Origin: Schizochytrium sp. TIO01
Taxonomy: Eukaryota; Sar; Bigyra; Thraustochytrida; Thraustochytriidae
NCBI GenBank assembly: GCA_004764695.1
Contig: SMSO01000032.1
Location: 6,964,668 to 7,028,667, forward strand
Length of the DNA: 64,000 nt
Direction of reading: 5' to 3'
The notes under the pieces were generated by a model. It was not told the origin of the DNA and did not search any database. It was given only the letters and a program-made list of their open reading frames with translations. Below are positions 23,501 through 31,900 of the stretch, in pieces (the first letter of the stretch is position 1; every line of letters begins with the position of its first letter). The position numbers and the translations under genes were made by a program.

Positions 23501-26366
23501 CAATTATGATTACTGGACTAACATCTTTAGCACGCTCCTGAACATGATCGTGCAAGAAAAGACGAGATCTAAGATCTCCCGGAAGTCGATTATACAAAGC
23601 CATAAGCCCCTTAGAGAAAAAGAAAACAAGTTTGACGCAGTGGCTTTCATGGGCGATGCCAAGTAGTTTTTCTAGCATCCCTGCATTTATCTTTCCAGTA
23701 AGTCTCACAAAATAGAATGATGGCACGGACGTCTCTGTCCGTCGTGAGAGGCGCTCTAGAACACTCCAAAAGTTACTAGGCTCAATGTCAATGTCCTCTG
23801 CATTGAATGTTGTTTTTGATTTCACAATATCATGCATGAACCCCCAAAATTCTTCTGATGCGAACACCCCTGTTGCTGGCTCCGAAGCGGAATGACCAAT
23901 AATTAGCGATTGAACAGAGTCCACAGCAGCACGCTCGAAAAACGTCATTCCATCTCGTGTTCCAAGCATATCCTTCCAAACGCGTGTGATTGGTTCCTTG
24001 AAGAGGTCTTGCTTGATGGATATTAGCGATTTGACCGACATGCAATTGAGGATTAGGTGGTTTGATTTGAGTAACTCGAAGAGCCTTTTGGATGGGTCAT
24101 GAGTTCCTCGTAGCTGGATGAGAATCGAAAGAACTTGAGCAAGGGTCTCAGCTGTTTCTACAATCCCCTTGGGAGACGCAGGAGTGCCATGTAACAGATT
24201 TCTCAAATCATGCTCTTCGGCTGTTGTATCAAAACCGAACTGGGTTGCTGGAAGTAGAAGCAGGTACCTACGAAAACTCAAATTGTTTTGATCCGGAGCA
24301 ACACTACTTCGTGGCATGACAGCAATTGACGGGAGCCTCATACCTTCCATTTCTACCTTCCCAGGAATTTTAAGAGAAATTAAGAATCGTCGACCACTTG
24401 TTTCTTCCAGATTTCGATAGGCATGTCTCTCTTTCCAGCGTGGGTCATCATTTTGATCTGGGGTGCCATCCATCTCCAAGAGAATATGTGTAAAAGTCCT
24501 TGTATTTGTACGCTTACTTTGTATTTGGTCTCGAGCTTGGAGGGACAAACTTTGTTGCATACTTTGGTTTAGGCTATTTGTGGAATTATCCTGGGGGACT
24601 GGCGAGGAAGGAAGTCCCTGCATTGGTGATGTCGCTCGGAGTGGATAATCTTCACTTATTCCTGTTAGAGCAGATGATGGTAACTGGTCAGTAGAACAAT
24701 ACAATCCATCCTGTGTTTTGGCTGAGATCGGTTGGGATTGGGCAAGGATACGCTCAAGGGGAGCCGAGTCAACGGCATGCAGACCTGTTGGTATAAATTC
24801 GTAAAAGACCAAGGTGTCTGTCTCTTCTCGAATGGAAAGAGAAGAATTGAAAATCCTTTCGCGAGCTAATTCGCAGAGTTCGTCTGGAATTTGAGCATAT
24901 AATCCATCAAGACGGGCTCCAATCTCAGTAATACTTCTCTCATTCTCAGGAGGACTGAGAACATTAATTTCTCGAGCTACAAATGGCTCATTTCCACCCG
25001 TAGCATTGCTTACACCTTCCTTGGCTGCGCTATACCCAATCACTAAGATGATACGTTCCCTTTCGCCGTCTGCTGTATCTTTTGAGACAAAGGAAGGCTC
25101 CGCAGCGGCTGTTAAACATGAAACGAGCGATGCAGCTTCCCTCAGCTCTCGCAATCTTTGTTTTCTGGAGCAGTAATGCAGAATTTTGTGTGTAAATGTA
25201 TCTCTCGAAGTACCCTCATCTTTTAAGATCTGAGCATCGTTTGTCTCCGCAAGCGCAAAGAAATCTGGTTCGCCAGAACAAATATCCGAACTAGAACTAT
25301 CTTCTTGGAGATAATCCACGGCAATTTTTTTTATTCTTTTGAACCATTCCTTCTCCTCCTTTACAATTTTGCGTCGTGTCTTTAGACTTAAAGGTTCACT
25401 GCCCTTCTTTTGGTTCTTGTCATACCATTTGTCGAGCTCCGTAAGCTTTGTACACTCGTTGCTGTCAACACGAGGATCAACAATAACCAAATCATCCCCA
25501 CTTTTTTGTTTTAAATGGTTCCTTAATGTTTCTTCGAAGACGCGATTGTTTCTTTGGTATCTATCAGCACCTACATCCAGTAATCTTATGATAAATTCAT
25601 TACTGGGCGGATCTTCTGAGTTAATCTTTTCCTTTAGGTCTTCTAAGTGTGGAGAGGAGATATTGGTTGCTTCAGTACTCACATCTTTTTGCAAAGCACG
25701 CTCTATAATAATCCTCGCGATATCAAGTAGTTCATCCTTATAAAAGCGTAGTCGAAGGAATGGGATAATAAATCCAAAGCAGCGTTCTTCCTGAAGACGT
25801 CGAATAAGGTCTTCAGGCTTACATGAGCGGAGAGAGTTGAGAAGTTGCTTGAAGTCTTCAGAGCTTGCCTCCTTCATTTGGCGGAATCTGTCGGGTGCTT
25901 TAGAATTGCGGGGTGCGTTATTTTCAATGTACTGCACCAAATTTTCTTCGTTGACGACACATATTTTCCTTCCCGTTATTGTACAGTCTTCAACGGCAAC
26001 AAGTAGCCCTCCAAGGCAGCGCACGCATTCGTATCCAATGTAACCATTCGTGTCTAAGCCAGAAATCCACAAGCATCTCCTAAGCTCATTTAAAGCTGAA
26101 TTTGGTCCAAATGTTAAATCTTCAAATTCGACTTTTTCAAGCTTCTTGCGCCACAAATCTAGCGCGTGCCCCCAGGAAAAATCCTTGTCTCGTTTCCGTT
26201 CCTTGAGAATTTCATCGTTCCACTTCTTGATATCCTCGGTTTTCCATGTGACCCCGACTTCATCTTTGCTACCATCACTTCCCTTACTTTCCAAGTCAGA
26301 GCTGCTAGCTCCAAAATCAGCATACTGCTTCAACAGACGGACTCGATCAGACTTCTTTGAAACCAT
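14523..26366 (-). CDS. Unclassified giant AAA+/P-loop ATPase, 3947 aa
   Basis: A single open frame of 11.8 kb starting at the ATG whose complement is at 26364-26366 (MVSKKSDRVRLL) and ending at 14523. Most of it is a long series of hydrophobic and charged helical segments, interrupted by polar linkers at about 560-620 (Ser/Gln-rich), 2562-2602 (acidic) and 2720-2800 (acid/base, including FEDSDDEGEPSVPRRR and VRRKKTSRS). One clear ATPase unit lies near the C-terminus: Walker A PPGAGKS at 3255-3261 (K3260), Walker B FLVIDEYH at about 3307-3314, and a sensor-1-like strand ending in N (YALLIANR). About 600 helical residues follow. I see no zinc finger, RING, kinase or transmembrane segment. It is divergently paired with the RNF213-like giant. 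Similar length, P-loop content and lack of introns suggest a partner or very distant relative, but I could not align the two by eye. Confidence 0.85.
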   Translation of the reverse strand: MVSKKSDRVRLLKQYADFGASSSDLESKGSDGSKDEVGVTWKTEDIKKWNDEILKERKRDKDFSWGHALDLWRKKLEKVEFEDLTFGPNSALNELRRCLWISGLDTNGYIGYECVRCLGGLLVAVEDCTITGRKICVVNEENLVQYIENNAPRNSKAPDRFRQMKEASSEDFKQLLNSLRSCKPEDLIRRLQEERCFGFIIPFLRLRFYKDELLDIARIIIERALQKDVSTEATNISSPHLEDLKEKINSEDPPSNEFIIRLLDVGADRYQRNNRVFEETLRNHLKQKSGDDLVIVDPRVDSNECTKLTELDKWYDKNQKKGSEPLSLKTRRKIVKEEKEWFKRIKKIAVDYLQEDSSSSDICSGEPDFFALAETNDAQILKDEGTSRDTFTHKILHYCSRKQRLRELREAASLVSCLTAAAEPSFVSKDTADGERERIILVIGYSAAKEGVSNATGGNEPFVAREINVLSPPENERSITEIGARLDGLYAQIPDELCELARERIFNSSLSIREETDTLVFYEFIPTGLHAVDSAPLERILAQSQPISAKTQDGLYCSTDQLPSSALTGISEDYPLRATSPMQGLPSSPVPQDNSTNSLNQSMQQSLSLQARDQIQSKRTNTRTFTHILLEMDGTPDQNDDPRWKERHAYRNLEETSGRRFLISLKIPGKVEMEGMRLPSIAVMPRSSVAPDQNNLSFRRYLLLLPATQFGFDTTAEEHDLRNLLHGTPASPKGIVETAETLAQVLSILIQLRGTHDPSKRLFELLKSNHLILNCMSVKSLISIKQDLFKEPITRVWKDMLGTRDGMTFFERAAVDSVQSLIIGHSASEPATGVFASEEFWGFMHDIVKSKTTFNAEDIDIEPSNFWSVLERLSRRTETSVPSFYFVRLTGKINAGMLEKLLGIAHESHCVKLVFFFSKGLMALYNRLPGDLRSRLFLHDHVQERAKDVSPVIIIDRLTPFGCILPAVSTQLRNSNRFLGETLKRIHTRTESALKWKDELKSWFRGLREIDQPAVHQYTHVLVSDDPEFIAENLCDVLDKQINLVNARDPHCIEKLRGILSVQDEYELANEDIVALSHAQLLARDRLQVIATHCAARKIPLLLITSCASRDLTSIKITMPTGGTTYESLRVLHVRMDRVWPKDVAIERELQRVILGLRILLGPGFYVSEKDIADIREFCKSSVTIPACLSEIAVRTSSNPRILHNLMTFLYKKKLSTDDDLAKEQPVLVSDLVALALREYLEIFIGEPKVGADSLMNSDENSLSPVSVSVEEKAFVHFSDVTKDPVMMLASQETRLEVFLTLLKHETEMQCLGGVEDAFNIGRADNPGEILCSKFGTKDDGRQVRVVDPGRGDSMTPLSDIIEQNALRGEDLDWNHVYSAWARTPEVSIPVLQHLLEESPLRLLLALSLSKTRMSSLPLNVQTVERLTFDLDCVRDSLGSAVENNEELLHRRAVLAWSLLKHQVAFGIDAQEQDFARLVNDFLKSDLYFYFKSGNESDNLKTKLIKTKLIKTLVSLDFPPHALIAQPHVAELIFTSNTNEQKLVNDSLGSQQIKFGAAFAMLCLHSSWRDRVLETAGVIRNCVRPLRDWAMGSSDLITSSEEFAKQDTQQDMWYLRFSPAALAEFIAVGSPKYVEENESCFAAFITKYILKAAQHNDDPGKFLLELLSSIAETEDGIDVTRLDAALRVCVTCASSDIRGALEDALNEAGSGPFQFAVYSVLRQRLKTEDLGTSQNKFPLTSSKILMRIFIKTFVEEELSLNYENKAFFSSHGARETLLNAILSYVAETKQLAPSKSLCELAWFAWAVNPTYNLPLLLLPNHSTEMNWDLFSRTVCSDLPPACKNDNIKTEIPLSMLAVLATMPHTLPGATLNALQSRFIGNLEPIVKEKLLILAQKDNSTYSEYALRIEPGRELPRKCIEYVLKKLEGDITPWLDAPRPWDSTSSFPRVQEGFSVHTLKHNLRLFTNLSKAMKELYQDSDDCVLHTGATLLMWFMQAGLTAADIIGVISANSSAQKSFRKVIGTCKEHIERIAGNCVYCPLPVSIDTRFVDNSLPGAEKSLFDAKNLPATAQQILLLTEEFIMTPSENEAKAKELSELAYNAKEELQKEEVLTEVFKLIGQHVSRPEFLTIPTHWNKLQMVGNFLIGLTEKRSLLKAALSSFVQNMETSNAPIVATIFDRLFVIIGLTPLTKGIPILELAKAFKAHRKDFQKFMSNEAQAEISYMSQNVFEGNDELATNARELYEICCGEANCPSVTRSKTIEEEVGRSIKDFTNEIFNEMTEASALSRRQESRSEFDAARFYVQCLVCSIISVRSLPSEPTRETPSTAAFKSDKEQVDLKLSITSMVSGAKVLIASNTEQQDSRAEVDIRPALTWSETQDHSKMNLSQHSLVSARTLLRIKSSPSYGTLEVAPGLHPVLQRSHDGDSDPDQFMRHRPFSLDNDLNGETSIAHVFSNNGETWDYFQSLPNDTAILGKGFYLRKTMQGTFALLMATTDIDQEENPDLYLYNIVDTHKLAALHLRSEVILVLECLVQSAYNKVRNKVSETNDMLEIIKVIDQEKHNAMHNIDADSDTVSTEKAEEGCEETAPDNSVLSEDAESNRNFYNQYLVEELFIVRQTRATLRDMCSGGNQKPLQIVLDDEQRVREFQFAFDVIKSTTSPELRSQLFFILELVIENHTQKAEYHNSGKGDFANRLVAPHAHITQQKFRSAGLKIIKELKEESASRGKRIFVEDFEDSDDEGEPSVPRRRNREFMNASTETSIDIRKPVDDSFILGPTVRRKKTSRSPSIIENKSQKGSLLDYTSTGNGKLRSSTTVVWSLHGDDPGFDLYFVPLDTRQLKIHYSDAHGLPIAYVFHSRLLEKSMDKLRDRELQKPNSSKQTQDQGNTDRESKRIEVEVEHRDGLLGWLAKVARSPLPATVKQFMMNTLRNSSASFIAPHLTRREINHDRSGDGDLEAEDINLLIIANCVAASMPSEEPVRRQLVKVYTLPIYAHKFIERKNDLYGVHIVRRQERQELDRYGITYVDCDLGHDSLINARDDASMYLRIIGCFSEFTWLVWVRGLPTINDQLLKWIAEYTKHHPWRFVYIEDCDTSWNFGENRDRCVLKRAPPALSRMLVSSHDLVRPDLRANRPIHVFEMDEAFSNLFFRLQSSMSWNSLDINLHNILMPARQSEVGGVAEVTVDEDHDLKFLASLEEENNASASPQRTPNAQDVGNTCWLLAKEAIQANDYREQIDNILSPSKKPAIVLLVSPPGAGKSHFSENLGKTFAKEHIGFAYVDGSDDELVDTALATVLMRKVPDEGGEMFLVIDEYHMLSNAHKKELFSWLATNRDRIYALLIANRIDASDLTLLESVNGNSVNARLPRELLNEVIKKRQNVKSSLAIQVWFHLCQTLFGGESISLRMISTLDEAYSSISPAEDLVELLCKKMPRLSILTSRHFVEAYLHIMRELKNSSRQYTEDIPATAIVEVSSSLTSKKNLQNTPVAAMVQFALLSFKQDFGRDFPDFVERDLQGANNISPNIKIAAWCCMMCTEASKYEEFKDALLPPNLLSPETVLRTMFIDQVGFPHQLSDQITPSERICRTFSWGGSYESLEDMTDAVRRGHSINFQDVYEKEWIRNEVVALNEFVLLLSACRSPAVVLRALRKENLVALLQSALSDDVLKLAKYVIRSNAFAPEVENGNERHENPYYSAVWAVLTCEKKPIHITHLVKNLVHQDDLARALEWAAEHAGSLRATCANDVAKREGTIRTILYGLSLRFIKLDRPERVPALWRGVFAPLLDKEVSSVDMFAEVAAVVSQYETDPQRGWSFVMHKLWALAKGMAHASDLDALLNMDSKLLFYPPEAGEDFRRMRLPYATGLFRPSACQIPLTCLINLLKSNTEVNLEDLGGECNIDQLLEKLRVGIETIAEAKTVDVIQIQPQELQDAVKKAIEYVISRNQGSV
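21834..21863. repeat. In-frame 15-bp tandem duplication inside the minus-strand giant gene
   Basis: Two adjacent 15-bp units (tcttgatcagcttag and tcttgatcagcttcg) differ by one base and are followed by the start of a third (tcttga). They encode a repeated KTKLI peptide (LKTKLIKTKLIKT) without disturbing the frame. This looks like recent slippage tolerated in a polar loop. Confidence 0.8.
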
Positions 26367-27337
26367 CGTCTAAATAATGAGGGAGAGAACAGGAAGATTT
26401 CAAACTTGTTACAGGCCACCTTAACTAACTAGATAGAAAGGAGGTTTGCTTGCACTTTGAGTTGCAACTTCACAACTGACTAGGTGGTTTTTGTAAAGTG
26501 CAGTTGCTCTATAGTAGATATTCTCAAAATCTGGACGCGTTCGATACAAATGAAGATTTGGATTTGCTAGAGCAGACATTTTAGACTCCTTCACTACATG
26601 CCAACATTGGCACCAAATTTTAGAGAAATTATTCTGTAGCGGCAGTTTCGTTGACCATAGCCTTTTTTAAGTGTAGAGGATGTTTTACCATTGTGCTCGC
26701 AAGTCAATATATAACTCTTAAATGGTCTTTCTGATTCTAAGCACGGAATGGAGAAGGGGGCAGTGTGGGTTTGCGATTGTACTCATTCCGTTTGCTAAAT
26801 TTTGAGATCAACGAGAGAGACTGCAGGTTTACTTTGGTTCACCGTAAAGAAAGCAATCCGTTGGCTGTTTTGGTACTGCGTTGGTGATTATTATCCCGAC
26901 GGAAGGTAGACCAACTCCAAACAACAATGTCGACATCATTAACTAAAGGCACGCTATAAGGTATTATGGAATAGAACTTGTTTTTACGCAGGGGACACCA
27001 CGATATAACAAACGAAAGATTACCACTAGCAACAGGTTATTTATACTACAGGTAGGACTCTCTCTGGCTTAACTGCTTTGCATTTGATCTTAGCAGGAAA
27101 AATCACTATGGTAGGAACTCCAATACCAACGTATGATTAAAAAAAGCAGTATAGCAGCTCTGAAACAATGCTATTTCAATAATACATCCAGCAGCTTGCT
27201 AATTCGAAATGCTCAGCGGCGCGACTATATGTTTTTCTGATACCAATAACCAACCTACAATGGCCTACCCGTTTTCCCAAAGATTGCCTTGGTGACCGAA
27301 TACTTTCAATCAATCATGACCATAAAGAATGATCAAT

Positions 27338-27500
27338 CATGACTGACGAATAAGGTCAATCAATTAACCCACTAATTGACCATGAATGACTAGTCAGAGC
27401 CTGGTGCTACGTTTTTTCTGACAACCCCTCTCACGGATCAATTGATCTACAAAGAACTAACAAACGTTTATTTGCTTATACTGCAGTTTATTACTCTCAA
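27338..27500. repeat. Intergenic direct repeat, copy A
   Basis: About 160 bp that recur with moderate divergence 347-348 bp downstream (27686-27847). Shared blocks include taaggtcaatcaattaaccc, tagtcagagcctgg, the run ctacgttttttc, atctacaa, and the end ttatactgcag. It contains an interrupted palindrome (ggtcaat at 27354 with attgacc ending at 27381). The downstream flank (27501-27620) also resembles the flank of copy B, so the ancestral unit was longer than 160 bp. Confidence 0.85.
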
Positions 27501-27685
27501 CTGTCTGGATAGGTGTTTGAATGAATGTTACCAAGCAATCATGACTAAAGAAGGGCATGATTAGTCAGCTAACCTATCAATTAGTCACCATTGACCATCG
27601 AAAGCCGGGGTTGGTTGAAGGTTGGTTAGTTGGTGCCAAGTCAACCTACCTTTTAATCATCCTTGACCATCAGAAGCCATATGCT

Positions 27686-27847
27686 CATGATCAACAAATA
27701 AGGTCAATCAATTAACCCACTAATTGACCATAAAAAACTAGTCAGAGCCTGGCGCTACGTTTTTTCGGACCACCCCTCTCGTGGATCAATGGATCTACAA
27801 GACGTAACTGGCGTTTATTTGTTTATACTGCAGGCTTTTACTTTCAA
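27686..27847. repeat. Intergenic direct repeat, copy B
   Basis: Second copy of the 160-bp segment, spanning catgatcaacaaataagg to the ctgcag at 27828-27833 and the following ctttcaa. Differences from copy A are scattered substitutions plus a 1-bp length change, which indicates an old duplication kept in place rather than an assembly artefact. Confidence 0.85.
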
Positions 27848-27908
27848 AAATTATTTAGAGTAAGAAGCTATAGTGAATCAAAGAGAACGCGAACGATGCG
27901 TTTCTGAA

Positions 27909-28030
27909 GACTGTCTGAATGAATACAATCAATCAATCACGACTAGTAAATACGGTAAACTAACCGACCTACCAATTAATCATGCATGACCATCATGAGC
28001 CTGGCGCTGGGCTCTTTTTAGATGATTCCT
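27909..28030. repeat. Degenerate third copy of the intergenic repeat motif
   Basis: This stretch combines a gaatgaatacaatcaatcaa-like start, a ccaattaatcatgcatgacc-like centre and gagcctggcgctgg followed by a T-run, in the same order as copies A and B. It also resembles the 27501-27620 flank of copy A (actgtctg... onwards). Identity is clearly lower than between A and B. Confidence 0.55.
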
Positions 28031-28921
28031 CAGTATGAAGTATTATATACAATTAAGGTACATCATTCGAGTTGGGTTATGAGAGCAGCGTGGATATTTC
28101 CCTCTCAATAATGCATACTTTAATCATTTCGCATGTTGAGTTTGTACTGATGTTTTAGTCCCAACCTTATTTTGCAAAAATCAGACGAATAGTTTTAACG
28201 CTTATAAAGTTTTAATCTATGATGATATCAAACCCTCGTTTCGTGCAGAGATCTCAGGGGTTAATATAAAGAATTAAAAGAAACTTGTAGAGAATAATGT
28301 AGCTGGAAAATATTCTTAATCAATGAAAAACCGAGACCGGGGACCCATGGATCCTGAACGACCCAACTCGGGTTACGATTACGATTACCCAAAATACTTT
28401 CAAAGTTCCCATTTTGGTTAGTTGGCTTTAAATGCATTGAATACCCTATCCGAGAGGTGATTTTAGAAGAGGCAGTGAGACTGGAATTGCAGGGAGTAAA
28501 CAATTTGAACAGACACTTTTCGACGTTCAATTATTTTCAAAATAAACATATACAATTTTCAAATCAGGTGTGCTTGTTCGTTCTCGGTGCCAAATAGACT
28601 GTTGTTTGTTTGTTTGTTTGTTTTTTCAGGAAGGAATTTAACAAGGATAAAGAAGAAAGAGTTAGATTCCTTTTTCCAGCAGGGATAACCGAAAACAGGT
28701 CAAAATTCAAATTCGAAACAGAAGTGGCTGGCTAGCTATGGGCATGACTTAGTTGATCAGCCAAATACTTTTTTCTCGTCGTGCATAATTTCTGTCGCTG
28801 GTATCTTTGGTGGCATAACCAAGGAAGTCTTAGTCGAAGAGGAATACTTATATATCAGAGCATTTGCTTGGAGATTTCGCAGAATTTTCGAATTTGAGAT
28901 TTGATACACAAGTTTTCTTCG

Positions 28922-31900
28922 ATGGTCTGGGTGATTTTGCCTGGGGCAAGCCTGCCTTCACACGATGATGATGAACTTACTGTGGATTTTGAGAGCGATG
29001 ATGGTCTTGTGTTGACCTCTGAAAAGCCCCGCTATGTAAGCCCTAACTTCGTTGCTGTGGAGTTAGTATTCCCTGCTCAAAATTTTGCCAAGAAATTTGC
29101 CAAGAAAGCAAAGAATACAATATTGGGATTCTTCAATGGAGGTCCGAGTCATTATGACTGCACGTTTGAGTGTAGTTGGCAGAAGGATCGAGAGGTACGC
29201 ATATCCATTAACAAAGATTACATAAAGGGTGACAATTTCCTGTACCTCTTTTGTACTGCTGAGGAACTTGGAGCAGACACCTTTTGTAATGGGTTATCCC
29301 AGCTTGGTTTTCAATGCTTTCCCAAGCTATTAGCTTTGCAGATTTGCACAAGGGAGAATAACTATGAACCCATCGAACTTATAGAATTGCTTCAGAGTTT
29401 AGAACCAGTTCAAAACACTTTTCAACTTCCTCCAGATTGGACACTTAACTGTAAACCCCGTGACCTTGCTAATATTTCCACTCGATTGGAAAAACTTGAA
29501 TGGAGGGCACAAGCTGAACAAGTGATGAACCTAATCCCGCAAGCTTTACTATCGGAATACCCTTCTACTATGTCCCAGGTCACTGAGAAAGGAATGGAGA
29601 GAGATGTCCCTTTTTATTACATTAAGAATTGCTTTGTCCGCGCTATCGTGGTCGATCTGGTGTGCTCCTCAGAAGAGCAGGATAGGTTTGCAGATGGCTG
29701 TTTGTGCGAAAATTATTCCGCCTTTTTTAAAGAGGCATTGGATTTTGCCGGAAATGTAGTGAAAATAGGTCGCACGTTAACATACAAGTCTTGCGAAAAA
29801 GCCTCGGTTTTAAGTATGCACGGACTTGCAGTACTATGCGTTCTCGATTCAAGTCTTTGCATACCTCTTGAAAATGAGGCGAGCTATAATTGGAAAATAC
29901 AATCCCAAGGTGATATCGATCTTGCTTGCCAAATTCTATCAGAGCTCGCTTCCAGAAAACTTCATAAAGAGAGCTTCGTTAGGATTCTACACCAGCGCCT
30001 TGTAGTTTCGAATAGGTTAGAAGCAATCTTCAAACTTGACTTGAAGCAAGTATCATCAGACAATGAAAGTATCGAAGAAAAAGTTATTGATTTAAAGTTA
30101 AATTGTATATCTCCCGAGGAATTAATGTCAGAGCTATTTCAAGCAGTATCAGAGAGCCAGTTAAAAGAAAATGAATACCTCTTACGATACCAAAAGCTAG
30201 TAGACATTGTCATTCGAGATCAAAGGATGCCTCGAGACCTCCTCTTCAATGCTTTATTCAGGCAATATATCAAGCCAAACAGTGATGTTGATATTAGTGA
30301 AGCAGAATCATTAATACAGTTGATTAATATAGGCAGCGTTCACGACCAAATCATAACCTGTGTAAAAGTAACCCAATGGAACATCTTGTGGCCACTACCA
30401 ACCAAAGCTCAGCAAAATGAGGGGTTTCTCCTTTTACTCTCACTGGGAAGTCAAGCTGAAATACAAGAAAGCCCTGGGTACATACAATACGCATGCCGAC
30501 TATGCAGCTTGTATGATAAAGACAGGAAAATATTTCGCAGAGACCTTGCGACGGAGACTTTCGATCTCTTAAGGGGTAAAGTCGATGAGATTTTCAAACT
30601 TCTTGATCTTTGCAAAGTACTTATGAAAAGTGCTGAAAGTCGCTCTATCATCACATCAGATAGTGTCGCAAAGATGTTTAAGAAAGCTCAGTATCGTTGC
30701 ACTTTTGATGAGATCTCAAAGTGGTGTAATGATTGGGCAAACCCCGCGTCTTTAATGTCTGGCCCGTCATCGAGCGCAGTTCACTTTTGTTTGTACCAAA
30801 CCTTTGCTCACGGCCCCGCAAAGGATTTAACAAAAGGCGCACGCAATTTTGGACACACCCTCTCGAAACTCAAGGAGCGCTCCAAACTGATCGGCTTACT
30901 GACCACATGGGTTGAGAAAAACCTTAAGCTTTACCTGCCTGAAACTGCGATCAAAATATTCTTGAAGGAAGCACAATGTAAGAGTAGCTCGAGTGAATAC
31001 TTTCCCGATTGTCTAGGCAAATTGATTTTTGACGAAGCTAGTTTGAAGGCGTTTCATCAAATCGATGGAGCTACTCCATCATCGTCTAGCTGGTTTTTAA
31101 AAGCAGCCATCGAAGAAGCAAAGCTTCTGAAGGAAAATCTTAAGAAAGTATTAGAGGATGAACCTAGACATGAGGAATGCGCGACTTTGATTTCTGCAAT
31201 CCCTGGTAAAGCTATCCAGAGAGCATGCAGGCGAGCTCTTGATGTCATAAATGGGGAGGTGAGCTGTTCAATGAGTGACCTGCCTTTTGCAAGAGTTGTC
31301 AATGTACAAGAAGAAAAACGAGCATTAGCGGCGCTATTTTCTGACAGTCAGGATTTTGAAAATCTGCAGAATGCCCCTCAGCAACTCGCAAAACTATCAG
31401 CTCTACTGTCAACTAGCCCTTTAAAACTACTTAACATGCCCGCCGAGATGCACTCAATCCTGGAAGATCTTTCCAAAGACAAAGTGCCCGATGGTGAGAT
31501 CTCCCGAAAAATGCAAAGTTGGGTTCGCAAGTACCCATCATCAAATACAGAGCTTTTGTACTTTGGGGAGTCTAGTATTCAAGACTTAATTACAAGCGGA
31601 GAGGAGATTCTGGTTTGTGAAAGCGACACGTTTGACGCTTCAGAATGGTACAAACTGGATTATGTAATTAAACAGCGTGAAGGGATACGGGCTTTATTGG
31701 AATTGCGAAAAAAAGAGGATATCGACGAGTGGAGAAGTAGTCTAGAGAGCTTGAGATCAGCTGCTATTTTTCAGGACAACGTATCAAGCAAAGAAGCAAA
31801 CTTCCTTTCCGAGGTTGCTCAGCATCTTGACGGTTTTTTATCTCAGAAACTAGAACATGCCATACAGGATGTCATTTGTTTAGCACGTCTTTTTGCTCGT

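Larger units (their letters stand above)
26367..28921. promoter_or_regulatory. 2.55-kb bidirectional intergenic region between the two giant genes
   Basis: This AT-rich region separates the start codons of two divergently transcribed giant genes and must contain both promoters. A TATA-like stretch (cttatatatcag) lies at about 28847-28858, some 65-75 bp before the plus-strand ATG. No comparable TATA was noted next to the minus-strand start. The middle (about 27,300-28,030) contains a duplicated 160-bp segment and several degenerate copies of a TCAAT/ATTGA-rich motif, annotated separately. A short GTTT run lies near 28,605-28,622. A minor minus-strand ORF at 28261-28530 has no recognisable features. 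Confidence 0.65.

Noticed and set aside
28901-28921. Extra seven N-terminal codons of the RNF213-like gene
   Set aside because: They start at TTG; the first ATG at 28922 is the better start in a eukaryote.
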